A stretch of 64,000 nt of DNA from Chloroflexota bacterium (GTDB lineage Bacteria > Chloroflexota > Anaerolineae > Anaerolineales > Anaerolineaceae), in assembly GCA_023381565.1 (NCBI GenBank), contig JAMCRR010000006.1, forward strand, positions 1 to 64,000, in the 5' to 3' direction. Under the pieces are notes generated by a model. The model searched no databases. It was not told the DNA's origin and saw only the letters and a program-made list of their open reading frames with translations. Positions 25,597 through 34,130 of the stretch are shown here, one piece after another (positions within the stretch are counted from its first letter, which is position 1; each line of letters begins with the position of its first letter). The position numbers and the translations under genes are program-made.

Positions 25597-27833
25597 GCCA
25601 ACTCCTCCTCGCTGAGCTGCGATAGCGCAATCTCCCGGTAGGTTTGGCAGTTTTGCATCAGCTCTCCATGCTGGCCTTTACCGACCACACGCCCTTCGTC
25701 GAGGACGATGATCTGGTCAGCGTTTTTTATAGTGGACACACGTTGTGTCACGATCAAGAAGGTGCTTAATCTGGTTTTTGCTCTTAGCGCCTTGCGTAAG
25801 GCTGAATCGGTCTTGAAGTCCAGCGCCGAGAAGCTGTCGTCGAAGATGTAAATCGGCGCTTTTTTAACCAGAGCGCGGGCGATCGAAAGTCTCTGCTTTT
25901 GGCCGCCGGATACATTCGCCCCAGCCTGCGAAATATCTCCGTCCAGCCCTTCGGGTTTGGAAAAGATAAATTCGCTCGCCTGGGCGATATCGGACGCTTC
26001 TTTTAAGTCTGCGTCGCTGGCGCTTTCGTTTGCGTAGAGCAGGTTGCTGGCGATCGTCCCTGAGAAGAGCATGCTTTTCTGCGGCACGTAGCCGATCAGA
26101 GCGCGCAGATCTTGCTGGCAAACCTCACGAATATCCGTCCCATCGACGTAGATGGCGCCTTCGGTCACCTCGTACAAACGCGGGATCAGATTAACGATGG
26201 TGGTTTTTCCGGCGCCGGTAGATCCGATGATGGCCGTGGTCTGGCCAGGCTGAGCGGTGAAGGTGATATTATGCAGCGCGTCTTCCAGTGCTCCAGGGTA
26301 ACGGAAAGTCACGTTGCGAAACTCAACCATACCTTTGAAAGGCTGGGAGAACTGCTTGGGTGTGGAAGGATCTTTAATGGCTGGTTGGGTGTCCAATACG
26401 TCGGCAATACGGTCTCCTGACACTGAGGCTCTCGGGATCATGATGAACATCATCGAAAGCATCAGGAAGGAAAACACAATCTGCATGGTGTACTGCAAGA
26501 AAGCCATCATGTCGCCTACCTGCATGGACGATTGCGCAATCTGGTGCGCGCCAACCCAGATGATGAGCAGCGATAGGCCGTTCATGATGAGCATCATCAC
26601 CGGCATCATGGTAACCATGACACGGTTGATAAACAGGCTGGTTTTGGTCAGATCCAGGTTGGCCTTGTCGAAGCGGTTCTGCTCAAACTCCTGCTTGTTG
26701 AAAGAGCGGATCACCATCATACCGGTCAAATTTTCGCGCGTCACCAGGTTAATCCGGTCGATCAACCCCTGCATGATTTTGAATTTCGGTAGTGAAATCG
26801 AGAAGACGAGCAAGATCAGGCAAAGCAGCGTCACTACTGCCAGAGCGATAATCCACCACATGGATGCGCTCCTGCCGATTGCCAGGATGATGCCTCCCAC
26901 GCCCATGATAGGGGCCATAAAGACCATGCGGATCATCATGAAGGTGACCATCTGGACCTGGGTGATGTCGTTCGTCGAGCGGGTGATCAATGAAGCGGTA
27001 GAAAATTTATCAAACTCGGTGTTGGAGAAGTTTTCGACCTGAGCAAATACTTTGCGCCGCAAATCGCGGGCGAAACCGGCCGCCGTCTTAGCCGCCAGGA
27101 AACCCACAGTGATCGTGCAGGCGCCCGAGAGCAGCGATAACAGCAGCATGATCACCCCGGTATTGAGAATATAGTTGCTCTGAATTTTACCGGTATCCAT
27201 CCCCAGGGCCGTATACTCCGCTTTGATGGGAGTCACGGCAGCCTGGTCGATCATGCTGGGATCCATCGCGGAAAATTTCTTATCGATGACAGCGAAGAAC
27301 TGGTCAAGCTGGGCCGGGGGGAGCTTTCCCAGCATGGCGAACAGGTCCGTTCCGGGGGGCAGCTGCGCGAGAGTGGCGCCGAAGCTGCCGCCGAGGGCAG
27401 CGGCTTTGGCTGGATCGGCCTGGATTTGCTGAATACTGGCAACGATGAGCAGAGCTTTGCCCATGATCGGGTCTAACTGGTTGATTTGGGTTTGGTCTAC
27501 CGATTTAAGCACGTAGACAGGTTCTTTAGCCAGATCAGGGTAAGTCTTGACATCCGTGGCATAGTCGGGCGAGTTTTTATCCACCAGGGTATAGTTGCCG
27601 AGCACGAGGGATTTATCCGAGGCGCTCATAAACAGGAAAAGCTTGTCCATCTGGCTTTGCCGGATGGCAACGGGAACGGCATTTTGCACACCCCCCTGCT
27701 GGATGCCGACATTAACAATGTTAGCCATATAATCGGGCAGCGCCAGGCTACTCATGGCCATGACGAACAGGAGGACAATGGCCAGCAATATATGGAAAAT
27801 GTACGGTTTTAAATATCTTACCAAGCGCAGCAT
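25593..27833 (-). CDS. ABC exporter half-transporter (degenerate ATPase site)
   Basis: 746 residues. TM1 (about 10-32) and TM2 (about 230-255) are separated by an unusually long segment of some 190 residues, presumably extracytoplasmic. The ATPase domain has Walker A GSTGAGKTTI and signature VSGGQKQR, but the Walker B acid after the Asp is Asp instead of Glu (YIFDDSFSALD), and the switch His is Gln (VTQRVSTI). This is the degenerate site known from heterodimeric exporters such as TM287/288 and BmrCD. The stop overlaps the next ABC gene start by ATGA. The upstream MarR gene implies control by a drug-like or lipid signal. Confidence 0.9.
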   Translation of the reverse strand: MLRLVRYLKPYIFHILLAIVLLFVMAMSSLALPDYMANIVNVGIQQGGVQNAVPVAIRQSQMDKLFLFMSASDKSLVLGNYTLVDKNSPDYATDVKTYPDLAKEPVYVLKSVDQTQINQLDPIMGKALLIVASIQQIQADPAKAAALGGSFGATLAQLPPGTDLFAMLGKLPPAQLDQFFAVIDKKFSAMDPSMIDQAAVTPIKAEYTALGMDTGKIQSNYILNTGVIMLLLSLLSGACTITVGFLAAKTAAGFARDLRRKVFAQVENFSNTEFDKFSTASLITRSTNDITQVQMVTFMMIRMVFMAPIMGVGGIILAIGRSASMWWIIALAVVTLLCLILLVFSISLPKFKIMQGLIDRINLVTRENLTGMMVIRSFNKQEFEQNRFDKANLDLTKTSLFINRVMVTMMPVMMLIMNGLSLLIIWVGAHQIAQSSMQVGDMMAFLQYTMQIVFSFLMLSMMFIMIPRASVSGDRIADVLDTQPAIKDPSTPKQFSQPFKGMVEFRNVTFRYPGALEDALHNITFTAQPGQTTAIIGSTGAGKTTIVNLIPRLYEVTEGAIYVDGTDIREVCQQDLRALIGYVPQKSMLFSGTIASNLLYANESASDADLKEASDIAQASEFIFSKPEGLDGDISQAGANVSGGQKQRLSIARALVKKAPIYIFDDSFSALDFKTDSALRKALRAKTRLSTFLIVTQRVSTIKNADQIIVLDEGRVVGKGQHGELMQNCQTYREIALSQLSEEELA

Positions 27834-27862
27834 AGCACTATGAGTTCCTTATCTTTGTAGTT

Positions 27863-28321
27863 TTATTTGGCAATCGGCTGTCGTTCGTCGAGTTGGGTTG
27901 CCTTGTCAATCAACAGCTTTATCGCCCCCGTGATTTTCTCTTTTTCGGCTTCAGAGAGGGTTGTCTCCAATCCTTCCAACCAACCTTCCCGTGCAACCAT
28001 GCTTTCGCGGATGATCTGGCGCCCTTTATCGGTGAGGATGATCTGCTTCACGCGCCGGTCTTGGGGGCTCTCAGAACGCAGGATGAACCCCTGCTGCACC
28101 AACCGCTCCAGCATCTGGCTGGCGGCAGCGCTGGTGACACCCAGATCGTCGCCGATGTCAGTAACCCCTCCGCTCCCCCGATAAATGTGAAAGAGCGCTC
28201 CGATTTGAGACATCGAGAAGCCTTTCTCTTTGGCATAAAGGAGGAAGTTGCGCATCGATCGGCGCATGAAGGTCTCCATAAATATCCGTAATGTCTCAGT
28301 AAATTCGTCCTCCACCTGCAT
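27863..28321 (-). CDS. MarR-family transcriptional regulator
   Basis: 152 residues with the MarR winged helix: MSQIGALFHIYRG, GVTDIGDDLGVTSAAASQMLERLVQQGFI (recognition helix) and the wing LRSESPQDRRVKQIILT. It is flanked by dimerisation helices. The start is supported by AGAAGGG upstream. It opens the operon for the two ABC half-transporters, ending 29 bases before the first. As in other MarR/exporter pairs it likely represses the operon until a ligand exported by the transporter binds. Confidence 0.9.
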   Translation of the reverse strand: MQVEDEFTETLRIFMETFMRRSMRNFLLYAKEKGFSMSQIGALFHIYRGSGGVTDIGDDLGVTSAAASQMLERLVQQGFILRSESPQDRRVKQIILTDKGRQIIRESMVAREGWLEGLETTLSEAEKEKITGAIKLLIDKATQLDERQPIAK

Positions 28322-28322
28322 A

Positions 28323-28382
28323 AGTTAACCCTTCTAATAGTTAATTTCGCTTAAATATAAAACGCACTTTATAGATTGTCAA
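28323..28382 (-). promoter_or_regulatory. marR-ABC operon promoter with TTAACT direct repeats
   Basis: On the minus strand TTGACA (28377-28382), a 17-base spacer and TATATT (28354-28359) form a near-consensus vegetative promoter. Downstream, TTAACT occurs twice (28339-28344 and 28323-28328) with a 10-base gap, in the position of an operator just before the marR start. Autorepression by the MarR protein at these repeats is a reasonable inference. Confidence 0.75.
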
Positions 28383-28428
28383 GGGTGATATTTGTCCAAT
28401 TCCTGTACCAGGGGATCGGGAATAAGAA

Positions 28429-28456
28429 GGGGGTGCGACACTCCCATCGCACCCCC
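28429..28456 (-). terminator. Hairpin downstream of the beta-propeller gene
   Basis: A perfect 10-base GC-rich stem (GGGGGTGCGA with TCGCACCCCC) with an 8-base loop. On the minus strand it is followed by a moderately T-rich CTTCTTATT. It sits between the secreted beta-propeller gene and the marR promoter, both minus strand, which is the place for a terminator. Confidence 0.5.
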
Positions 28457-28604
28457 CACTCACAGGCAGGGCGTAACTTATCGTTATATCCACCATGGAG
28501 ACCGCTCCATTGGATAAATTGTGCCCTAATGTATCTTTAGTAGAATTGCGCAACACCCCAGACGCGAAAAGGTTGCGCCTCTGGAGAACCTTTCCAGGTC
28601 CCGG

Positions 28605-29750
28605 CTATTGATGGATGAACGGTACGTACACCTGGAATTTGCCGTAAAGCATCTGCCACACCTGGTCGGAAAATGTCCCGGCAAACAGATTGAACGGTTG
28701 TTTGCGCTGGGTGGGCGGAATGGCCAGTGCAAGCACTGATTTGTCGCCATTAAACCCGGCATTGAGTCCGGCCCAGGAAGCGCCACCGCTGGTCGATACG
28801 TTTACTCCACCGCCATCTCCCCCATAGAAGAGGGTTTGATCGACAGCATACGACGGCGAAATTGCCAGCGCCTGAACGTATGCGTTCTCCGTCCCCGGCA
28901 GCCAGCTCCAGCTCTCTCCCCCATTGGTAGATTTAAACACCCCCTGCCCGGAATACAAACCTGCGAAAAGGGTGTGATCTGTCAGGTAAACAGGGGAGAT
29001 GGCCAGCGCCATTACGTTGCGATGCAGAGGATCATCGGGCAGCATCCCGTTGGTCGCCGGAGTCCAGGAAGCGCCACCATCGGTGGATTTATTCACCCCG
29101 CCTCGATCCCCGCCATCCACACCAACAAATAAGGTGTGGCTGGTAGCATAATCAGGCGTGAAAACGATGCTCCTGATGCGCGAGCTGGTCGCATTCAACT
29201 CGTTGCCAGCCACGCTCCAGGAAGTGGAAGCGCCATTAATATTGGTCGTTTTATACATGCCGTACCCAAAAGTGCCGGCAAAGAGCGTTTTATCCGCAGC
29301 ATAGTCTGGCGAGAAGGCAATCACCAGCACATCGCTGTCGCCAATGTCGTTGGTGATATCCACCCAATCCGTCCCTGCGGCAGCCGTATCGGCGTTCGAG
29401 ATCATCAGCACCCCGGTGGAGGTACCCACAAAGAGCGTTTTATCGCTGGCATAATTCGGAGACACCGCCAGTGAATTTATACTCCCTGCAGATTCTGCGG
29501 CCGTCGTTCCGATGGGCGTCCAATGAAACCCGGAATCTGTAGACCGGTACACCCCACCGTAGGTCCCGGCATAGACGGTGTGGTCGCCGGCATAGCTCGG
29601 TGAAAATGCAAAAGCGGTCACATCGACGGGTATCTCGATCCCCGTGGAGGTGGGATACCAGGTGTTATAAGTAGGCGGCACCGCGCCTGCAGGCGAGGCA
29701 ATTCCGAACAAGAGGAGGATAAGGATGAATACAGCGATGCTTTTTCTCAT
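28605..29750 (-). CDS. Secreted beta-propeller (BNR/sialidase-like, YCF48-type) protein
   Basis: 381 residues from the ATG at 29750, with AGGAG eight bases upstream and a typical signal peptide (KSIAVFILILLLFGIASPAGA). The mature part is made of about six repeats with the same sequence logic: SPxYAxDxTLFAGTxxxGVxxSTDGGxxW. This is the BNR/Vps10-like propeller pattern. The last residues, KFQVYVPFIHQ, fit the tail of the two beta-helix proteins in this window. An extracytoplasmic binding or scaffolding role is likely, and no catalytic residues are evident. Its start codon overlaps the stop of the small gene upstream (ATGA). Confidence 0.85.
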   Translation of the reverse strand: MRKSIAVFILILLLFGIASPAGAVPPTYNTWYPTSTGIEIPVDVTAFAFSPSYAGDHTVYAGTYGGVYRSTDSGFHWTPIGTTAAESAGSINSLAVSPNYASDKTLFVGTSTGVLMISNADTAAAGTDWVDITNDIGDSDVLVIAFSPDYAADKTLFAGTFGYGMYKTTNINGASTSWSVAGNELNATSSRIRSIVFTPDYATSHTLFVGVDGGDRGGVNKSTDGGASWTPATNGMLPDDPLHRNVMALAISPVYLTDHTLFAGLYSGQGVFKSTNGGESWSWLPGTENAYVQALAISPSYAVDQTLFYGGDGGGVNVSTSGGASWAGLNAGFNGDKSVLALAIPPTQRKQPFNLFAGTFSDQVWQMLYGKFQVYVPFIHQ

Positions 29751-29965
29751 GATTGGCTCTCCTTTTTGATTATGAAATCCAGGAATTCGACCAGTTCGAC
29801 CCAGCTGCGGATATAGCGGGCCTCTCCGCTCAACACGTGGTGGACGTACCCCCTCCATTCCATCTGACCGGCGCCGATCTCTTCCTGCCAAGCTCGAAAA
29901 ACTAATAACTGGGAATGGGCGCCATTCTGCGATAAGGATGCGAGTTTATGGGATGTCACCAGCAT
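29747..29965 (-). CDS. Small conserved-looking hypothetical protein
   Basis: 72 residues with the compact pattern QLLVFRAWQEE, MEWRGYVHHVLSGEARYIRSW and VELVEFLDFII. It resembles short beta-sheet/helix proteins that I associate with Chloroflexota genomes (WRGxIxHVxSGExRYFR...FI), but no named domain is recognised. It is translationally coupled to the beta-propeller gene by an ATGA overlap, which supports it being real. The start codon is uncertain because no ribosome binding site precedes it. Confidence 0.65.
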   Translation of the reverse strand: MLVTSHKLASLSQNGAHSQLLVFRAWQEEIGAGQMEWRGYVHHVLSGEARYIRSWVELVEFLDFIIKKESQS

Positions 29966-29977
29966 AGGATATCAAGG

Positions 29978-29987
29978 GGAACGTTCC
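29978..29987. promoter_or_regulatory. Palindrome GGAACGTTCC in a divergent promoter
   Basis: A perfect 10-base palindrome followed four bases later by another half-site (GCGTTCC), within the 97-base gap between the small minus-strand gene and the plus-strand SARP regulator. A -10 box TATAAT lies at 30036-30041 in front of the SARP gene. It may be the regulator's own binding site. Confidence 0.4.
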
Positions 29988-30062
29988 AAAAGCGTTCCGC
30001 GCCAGTCCCGCAGAATTCCAATAAAGGGTGCGAGTTATAATAGACGTGGATTTTCCCTCACT

Positions 30063-33000
30063 ATGACTGAGCGATTGGATATCCACCTTCTAGGCGGTTT
30101 TCAGCTTTTCGCCGATAGCCAGCCGGTTTCCGGTTTGACCTCCCTCCGGACGCAGTCTTTGCTGGCATTCCTTCTTCTACGCCGCGGCAACCCTCAACCC
30201 CGCCAGCGCCTGGCGTTCCTGCTGTGGCCCGAAACCAGTGAGGAACAGGCCCGCACCAACCTGCGAAAAACAATCCACTTCTTGCGCCGTCTGCTTCCCG
30301 GCGCAGAATTGCTGATCAGCCGCGACGGCGCCTTGCAGTGGAACCCGGATATTCCCCTGGCGCTGGATACCGCCGATTTCGAAGCTGCCGCCGAAGCAGG
30401 CGATTTCGGGCGCGCTGTGGCCCTTTACATCGACGATTTACTTCCCAACTGCTACGACGAGTGGATCCTCGCCGACCGCGAGCGGCTCAGACAAATTTAT
30501 CTCAGCGCTCTCCACAACCTGGTGCAGCAGCACGAGAGTGCCGGCGATTATGCCGCCGCTCTCGGCTATGCCCTGCGCCTGTTGCAGAGCGACCCCTTGC
30601 GCGAAGACACACACCGGCTGGTGATGCGCCTGCACGCCCTGAACGGAGACCGCGCCGCCGTGCTGCATGCTTACCAGAACTGCGCCACCCTTCTGAAACG
30701 CGAGCTGGGTATCGATCCCAGCCCGGCGACCCGGCAGGTTTACGAACGCCTGTTGGACCACCCCGAGACGCAGTCCAAAGCTCTCACCCTGATCGGCGGC
30801 TTGCCGCTCATCGGGCGCCAACCTGCCTGGGACCGTCTTCTGGAAGCCTGGCGATCTTCCACCCAGGGCAAAGCGCAGATGGTCTTGATCAGCGGAGAGC
30901 CCGGCATCGGCAAGACCAGGCTGGCCGAAGAGCTGCTGGAGTGGGTTGCACGGCAGGGAATTTCCTGTGCAAGCACGCACTGTTATGCCGCAGAAGGGTC
31001 CCTGGCCTACGCCCCGCTGGTAGGCTGGCTGCGCGAGCGCCCCATCGCAAACCTGGCGCCGGTGTGGCAGGCAGAGATTGCCCGGCTGATCCCGGAGGTA
31101 AGCGGCGGGGGGGCGCAACCCGCAAAACCAGTCACGCTGGCTGAGCCCTGGCAGCGCCGGCGTTTTTACGAAGCGCTGGCGCACGCCGTTTTAGAGCCAG
31201 ACCTGATCATGGCGCTGCCTTTGCTTTTTCTGATCGATGACCTGCAGTGGAGCGACCCTGACACGCTGGAATGGCTGCATTACCTCTTGCATTTCAACCC
31301 CAGAGCGCGCCTGCTGGTCGTAGGGACACTTCGCCAGGAAGCCGTCCAGAGTGGCGATCAGCTGCCCGTTTTGCTTACGGACCTGCGCAAGCACAGCCTT
31401 TTAACCGAGATTGAGCTGGCGCCACTCAGCCCTGAAGAGACGAGCCGTCTGGGCCAGCAGGCTGCCGGCTCTCCGCTGGATGCCGGGCAGTCCGCTAACC
31501 TGTATTCCGAAACTGAGGGCAATCCACTTTTTATTATCGAGTTTGCCCGCCTCGGGCTGGCTCAAGCCGGGGAAATGGACGCTTCAGCAGGCGCACAGCT
31601 TCTCCCACGGCGCGTCCTGTCCGCCGTAAACGAGCGCCTCACCCAGCTAACCCCCTCCACCCGCAGGGTAATGGAGCTGGCTGCCGCCATCGGGCGCGAC
31701 TTCACCTACGAGGTGTTAAGGCGCGCCAATGGGGAGGGTGAGAATATCCTGATCGAGGCTTTGGATGAGCTCTGGCACCGAGGCCTGATCCGGGAACGCC
31801 AGCAGGGTGGGTACGATTTCAGCCATGAGATACTGCGCCAGGTGGTCTATATGAATTTGAGCGCCGTACGGCGGCAAATGCTGCACCGGCGCATTGCGCA
31901 GGCACTGGAGGAGATGCACACCGGCTACCCTGAGGCTGCCAGCGGGCACATCGCCAGGCATTACAAGTTGGCTGGAGATCACCCGAGAGCCGCTGCCTGG
32001 TTGCGCAAAGCTGCAGAAGCTTCAGCCGGGGTTGGCGCATTCTCAGACGCGATCCATCACCTGACGCAAGCACTGGAACTTACCCCTCCGGAAGACCTGG
32101 AAGACCGTTTTTCACTGATGCTGAGTCGAGAGAAGCTCAACCACCTGCGGGCCGCCCGCCTCGCGCAGGCAACCGACCTGCAAGAGCTCGAGCAGCTTTC
32201 GCTGGCGCTGGAGGATGGCCACCAGGAGGGGGTTTTGAGAAGGTTGCAGGTGGCCTTAGAGTCGGGCAGCTACCTCAGCGAAATTTCAGATTTCCCCGGA
32301 GCGATCGCCGCCGCCCAAACCGCATTAGCATTGGTCGACCTGGCCAGGGAGCGCGCCGCGAACCCCTCCTTATCCGAAAATCATCTGAACAGCCCCGGCC
32401 AACTCCCCCGGCTGGAGGTACAGGCCTGGGTTTTATGGGGAGCTTCCCTCGAATACCAGGGAAATTACGCAGAGGCGATGGCTCCCGAAGCAAAAGCCCT
32501 GGAGCTGGCGCGAGCCGCCGGCTTGCGCCATGAGGAAGCCGGCGCTCTGTGCGCCCTCGCCAGGAGCACCCCCAGCGTGCCCGCAGCCAGAGAATATCTG
32601 GAGGCAGCACTGCCGATCCATCGCCAGGAAGGAGATAAGCCGGGCGAGTGCGCCAGCCTGGACGCCCTGGGGTATGCGCTTTTATGGCTGGGCGAATACG
32701 AGAGCTCCCTGAAATGCTACACCCAATCCCTGCAGATATCCCGTCAGATTGGTTTCCGCCGGGGGGAGGTTAAGGCTCTTTTCCATATCGGGCACTTCTA
32801 CGACCAGGTGGGAGATTATACGCCTGGGAGGCTGCATCTGGAGGAGGCATTAGCCATGGCGCGAGCCGACCGCGACCAGCGCCAGGTCGCTTATCTCTTA
32901 TTCAATATCAGTGTAAACGAACGGTCAACCGGGCACCCCAAAACAGCCAGGAAATATGCGCAAGAAGCCTTAGCAATCTGCAAGAAGATCGGCGACCAGA

Positions 33001-33467
33001 ATGGGGAAATCAACGCCTGGATTATCCTGGGTGACGCCTGCACGGATTTGGGGCAATGGGACGAAGCCGAGGCAGCGTTCAGGCGCGGGTTGGATCGGAT
33101 TCAGGCTCCCACTGACCCGAGCGGGGCAATTTACGGCCAGATCAAGCTGACGCGTGCCTTGCTCGGGCAGGGCAAAATCGCCGAGGCGTTCAGCTATGTG
33201 GAGGAGATCCTGCATGTTCGCGAAGGGGGCGGCAGCCTGCAGGGAACCGATGAAGGTCCCATCCCGGTTTATATGGGGTGCTACCGGGTACTTCGACAGT
33301 GCGGCGACCCCAGGGCGGGGCAGGTGCTCGAGGAGGCGCACTCATTCCTGCAGGAACAGGCGGCGCGCATCCAGGATGAGGCCATGCGGCGCACCTTCAT
33401 CGAGAACAAGCGGGAAAATCGCGAGCTGCTGGAAGCGTGGAGAACGATCAGCCGGCAGGCAGAATAA
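30063..33467 (+). CDS. SARP-type BTAD/AAA ATPase/TPR transcriptional regulator
   Basis: 1134 residues. Residues 1-95 form an OmpR-like winged helix of SARP type (IHLLGGFQLF, LRTQSLLAFLLLRRG, RTNLRKTIHFLRRLL). Residues about 100-240 are the bacterial transcriptional activation domain (YIDDLLPNCYDEWILADRERL, LGIDPSPATRQVYERLL). An AAA/NACHT-like ATPase follows with Walker A SGEPGIGKTRLAEEL near 278 and Walker B LFLIDDLQWSD. The C-terminal 500 residues are TPR helices (YESSLKCYTQSLQISRQIG and similar). Such proteins are ATP-gated activators that sense a partner through the TPR sensor. The target genes are unknown; neighbouring secreted proteins are candidates. Confidence 0.9.
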   Translation: MTERLDIHLLGGFQLFADSQPVSGLTSLRTQSLLAFLLLRRGNPQPRQRLAFLLWPETSEEQARTNLRKTIHFLRRLLPGAELLISRDGALQWNPDIPLALDTADFEAAAEAGDFGRAVALYIDDLLPNCYDEWILADRERLRQIYLSALHNLVQQHESAGDYAAALGYALRLLQSDPLREDTHRLVMRLHALNGDRAAVLHAYQNCATLLKRELGIDPSPATRQVYERLLDHPETQSKALTLIGGLPLIGRQPAWDRLLEAWRSSTQGKAQMVLISGEPGIGKTRLAEELLEWVARQGISCASTHCYAAEGSLAYAPLVGWLRERPIANLAPVWQAEIARLIPEVSGGGAQPAKPVTLAEPWQRRRFYEALAHAVLEPDLIMALPLLFLIDDLQWSDPDTLEWLHYLLHFNPRARLLVVGTLRQEAVQSGDQLPVLLTDLRKHSLLTEIELAPLSPEETSRLGQQAAGSPLDAGQSANLYSETEGNPLFIIEFARLGLAQAGEMDASAGAQLLPRRVLSAVNERLTQLTPSTRRVMELAAAIGRDFTYEVLRRANGEGENILIEALDELWHRGLIRERQQGGYDFSHEILRQVVYMNLSAVRRQMLHRRIAQALEEMHTGYPEAASGHIARHYKLAGDHPRAAAWLRKAAEASAGVGAFSDAIHHLTQALELTPPEDLEDRFSLMLSREKLNHLRAARLAQATDLQELEQLSLALEDGHQEGVLRRLQVALESGSYLSEISDFPGAIAAAQTALALVDLARERAANPSLSENHLNSPGQLPRLEVQAWVLWGASLEYQGNYAEAMAPEAKALELARAAGLRHEEAGALCALARSTPSVPAAREYLEAALPIHRQEGDKPGECASLDALGYALLWLGEYESSLKCYTQSLQISRQIGFRRGEVKALFHIGHFYDQVGDYTPGRLHLEEALAMARADRDQRQVAYLLFNISVNERSTGHPKTARKYAQEALAICKKIGDQNGEINAWIILGDACTDLGQWDEAEAAFRRGLDRIQAPTDPSGAIYGQIKLTRALLGQGKIAEAFSYVEEILHVREGGGSLQGTDEGPIPVYMGCYRVLRQCGDPRAGQVLEEAHSFLQEQAARIQDEAMRRTFIENKRENRELLEAWRTISRQAE

Positions 33468-33492
33468 TGACGGCGCTGCGCTTTCCCCCTCG

Positions 33493-34092
33493 TTATAGGG
33501 ATTTCAAGATCTCTTCCCGCTTCTGGTGGTATTCATCTGCATTGATCAGGCCTTTATCGCGCAATTGCGTGAGCTCTTCCAGGCGCCCGGCTACCCCGCT
33601 GGGCTGCAACTGTTGGGTGTCGATACTCACGAGCTGCAGCTTCTTCGGGTTCTGCGGATCGTATCTCACCTCCGCCTCCAGCCCGGGCTGCACCAACCCC
33701 GAGTTGAGCCGCGAGACCAGCGTCTTGACTTCGGCCTGGAAGGATGCACCCCATTTTGGCGTCACCTCCAGCAGCAAACCCACCTGGGGGTTATCGTTCA
33801 TCGACACCCCTGTATCCCACACCTTGAGCACTTTGGCTGGAGCGTTAACGCCGTTCTTGATCTCACCCGGGAAGGCCGCGCGTACGAATTTCCAGATGAT
33901 CAACCCGGTGACAATTAAAGCCGCGGGGATGGCGATCACGGCGAGCAGCTCACCGCCCTGCAGAAGCTCACTTAGCGTCTTGCCGGAAAATACCAGCCGG
34001 TCGGGGCCGAAGAACATGAGGTAAAGCATGTACCCGACCCCTATTATGGCGCTGAGAAGGCCAATGATCAGTGAAACGCGCAAGGACTTCAT
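33493..34092 (-). CDS. Membrane protein with C-terminal SHOCT domain
   Basis: 199 residues from the ATG at 34092. Two N-terminal membrane helices (about 5-28 and 45-68) are followed by a soluble beta domain (VKVWDTGVSMNDNPQVGLLLEVTP, VEVRYDPQNPKKL-like strands) and a C-terminal short SHOCT helix pair ending LTQLRDKGLINADEYHQKREEILKSL split over its two helices. SHOCT is a small oligomerisation module. The function is unknown; the central domain resembles DUF3592-like beta modules. The gene converges with the SARP gene, 25 bases apart. Confidence 0.8.
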   Translation of the reverse strand: MKSLRVSLIIGLLSAIIGVGYMLYLMFFGPDRLVFSGKTLSELLQGGELLAVIAIPAALIVTGLIIWKFVRAAFPGEIKNGVNAPAKVLKVWDTGVSMNDNPQVGLLLEVTPKWGASFQAEVKTLVSRLNSGLVQPGLEAEVRYDPQNPKKLQLVSIDTQQLQPSGVAGRLEELTQLRDKGLINADEYHQKREEILKSL

Positions 34093-34130
34093 CCCGTACC
34101 CCTTTCTAGGTTTCAATGTTGCAATGCCAT

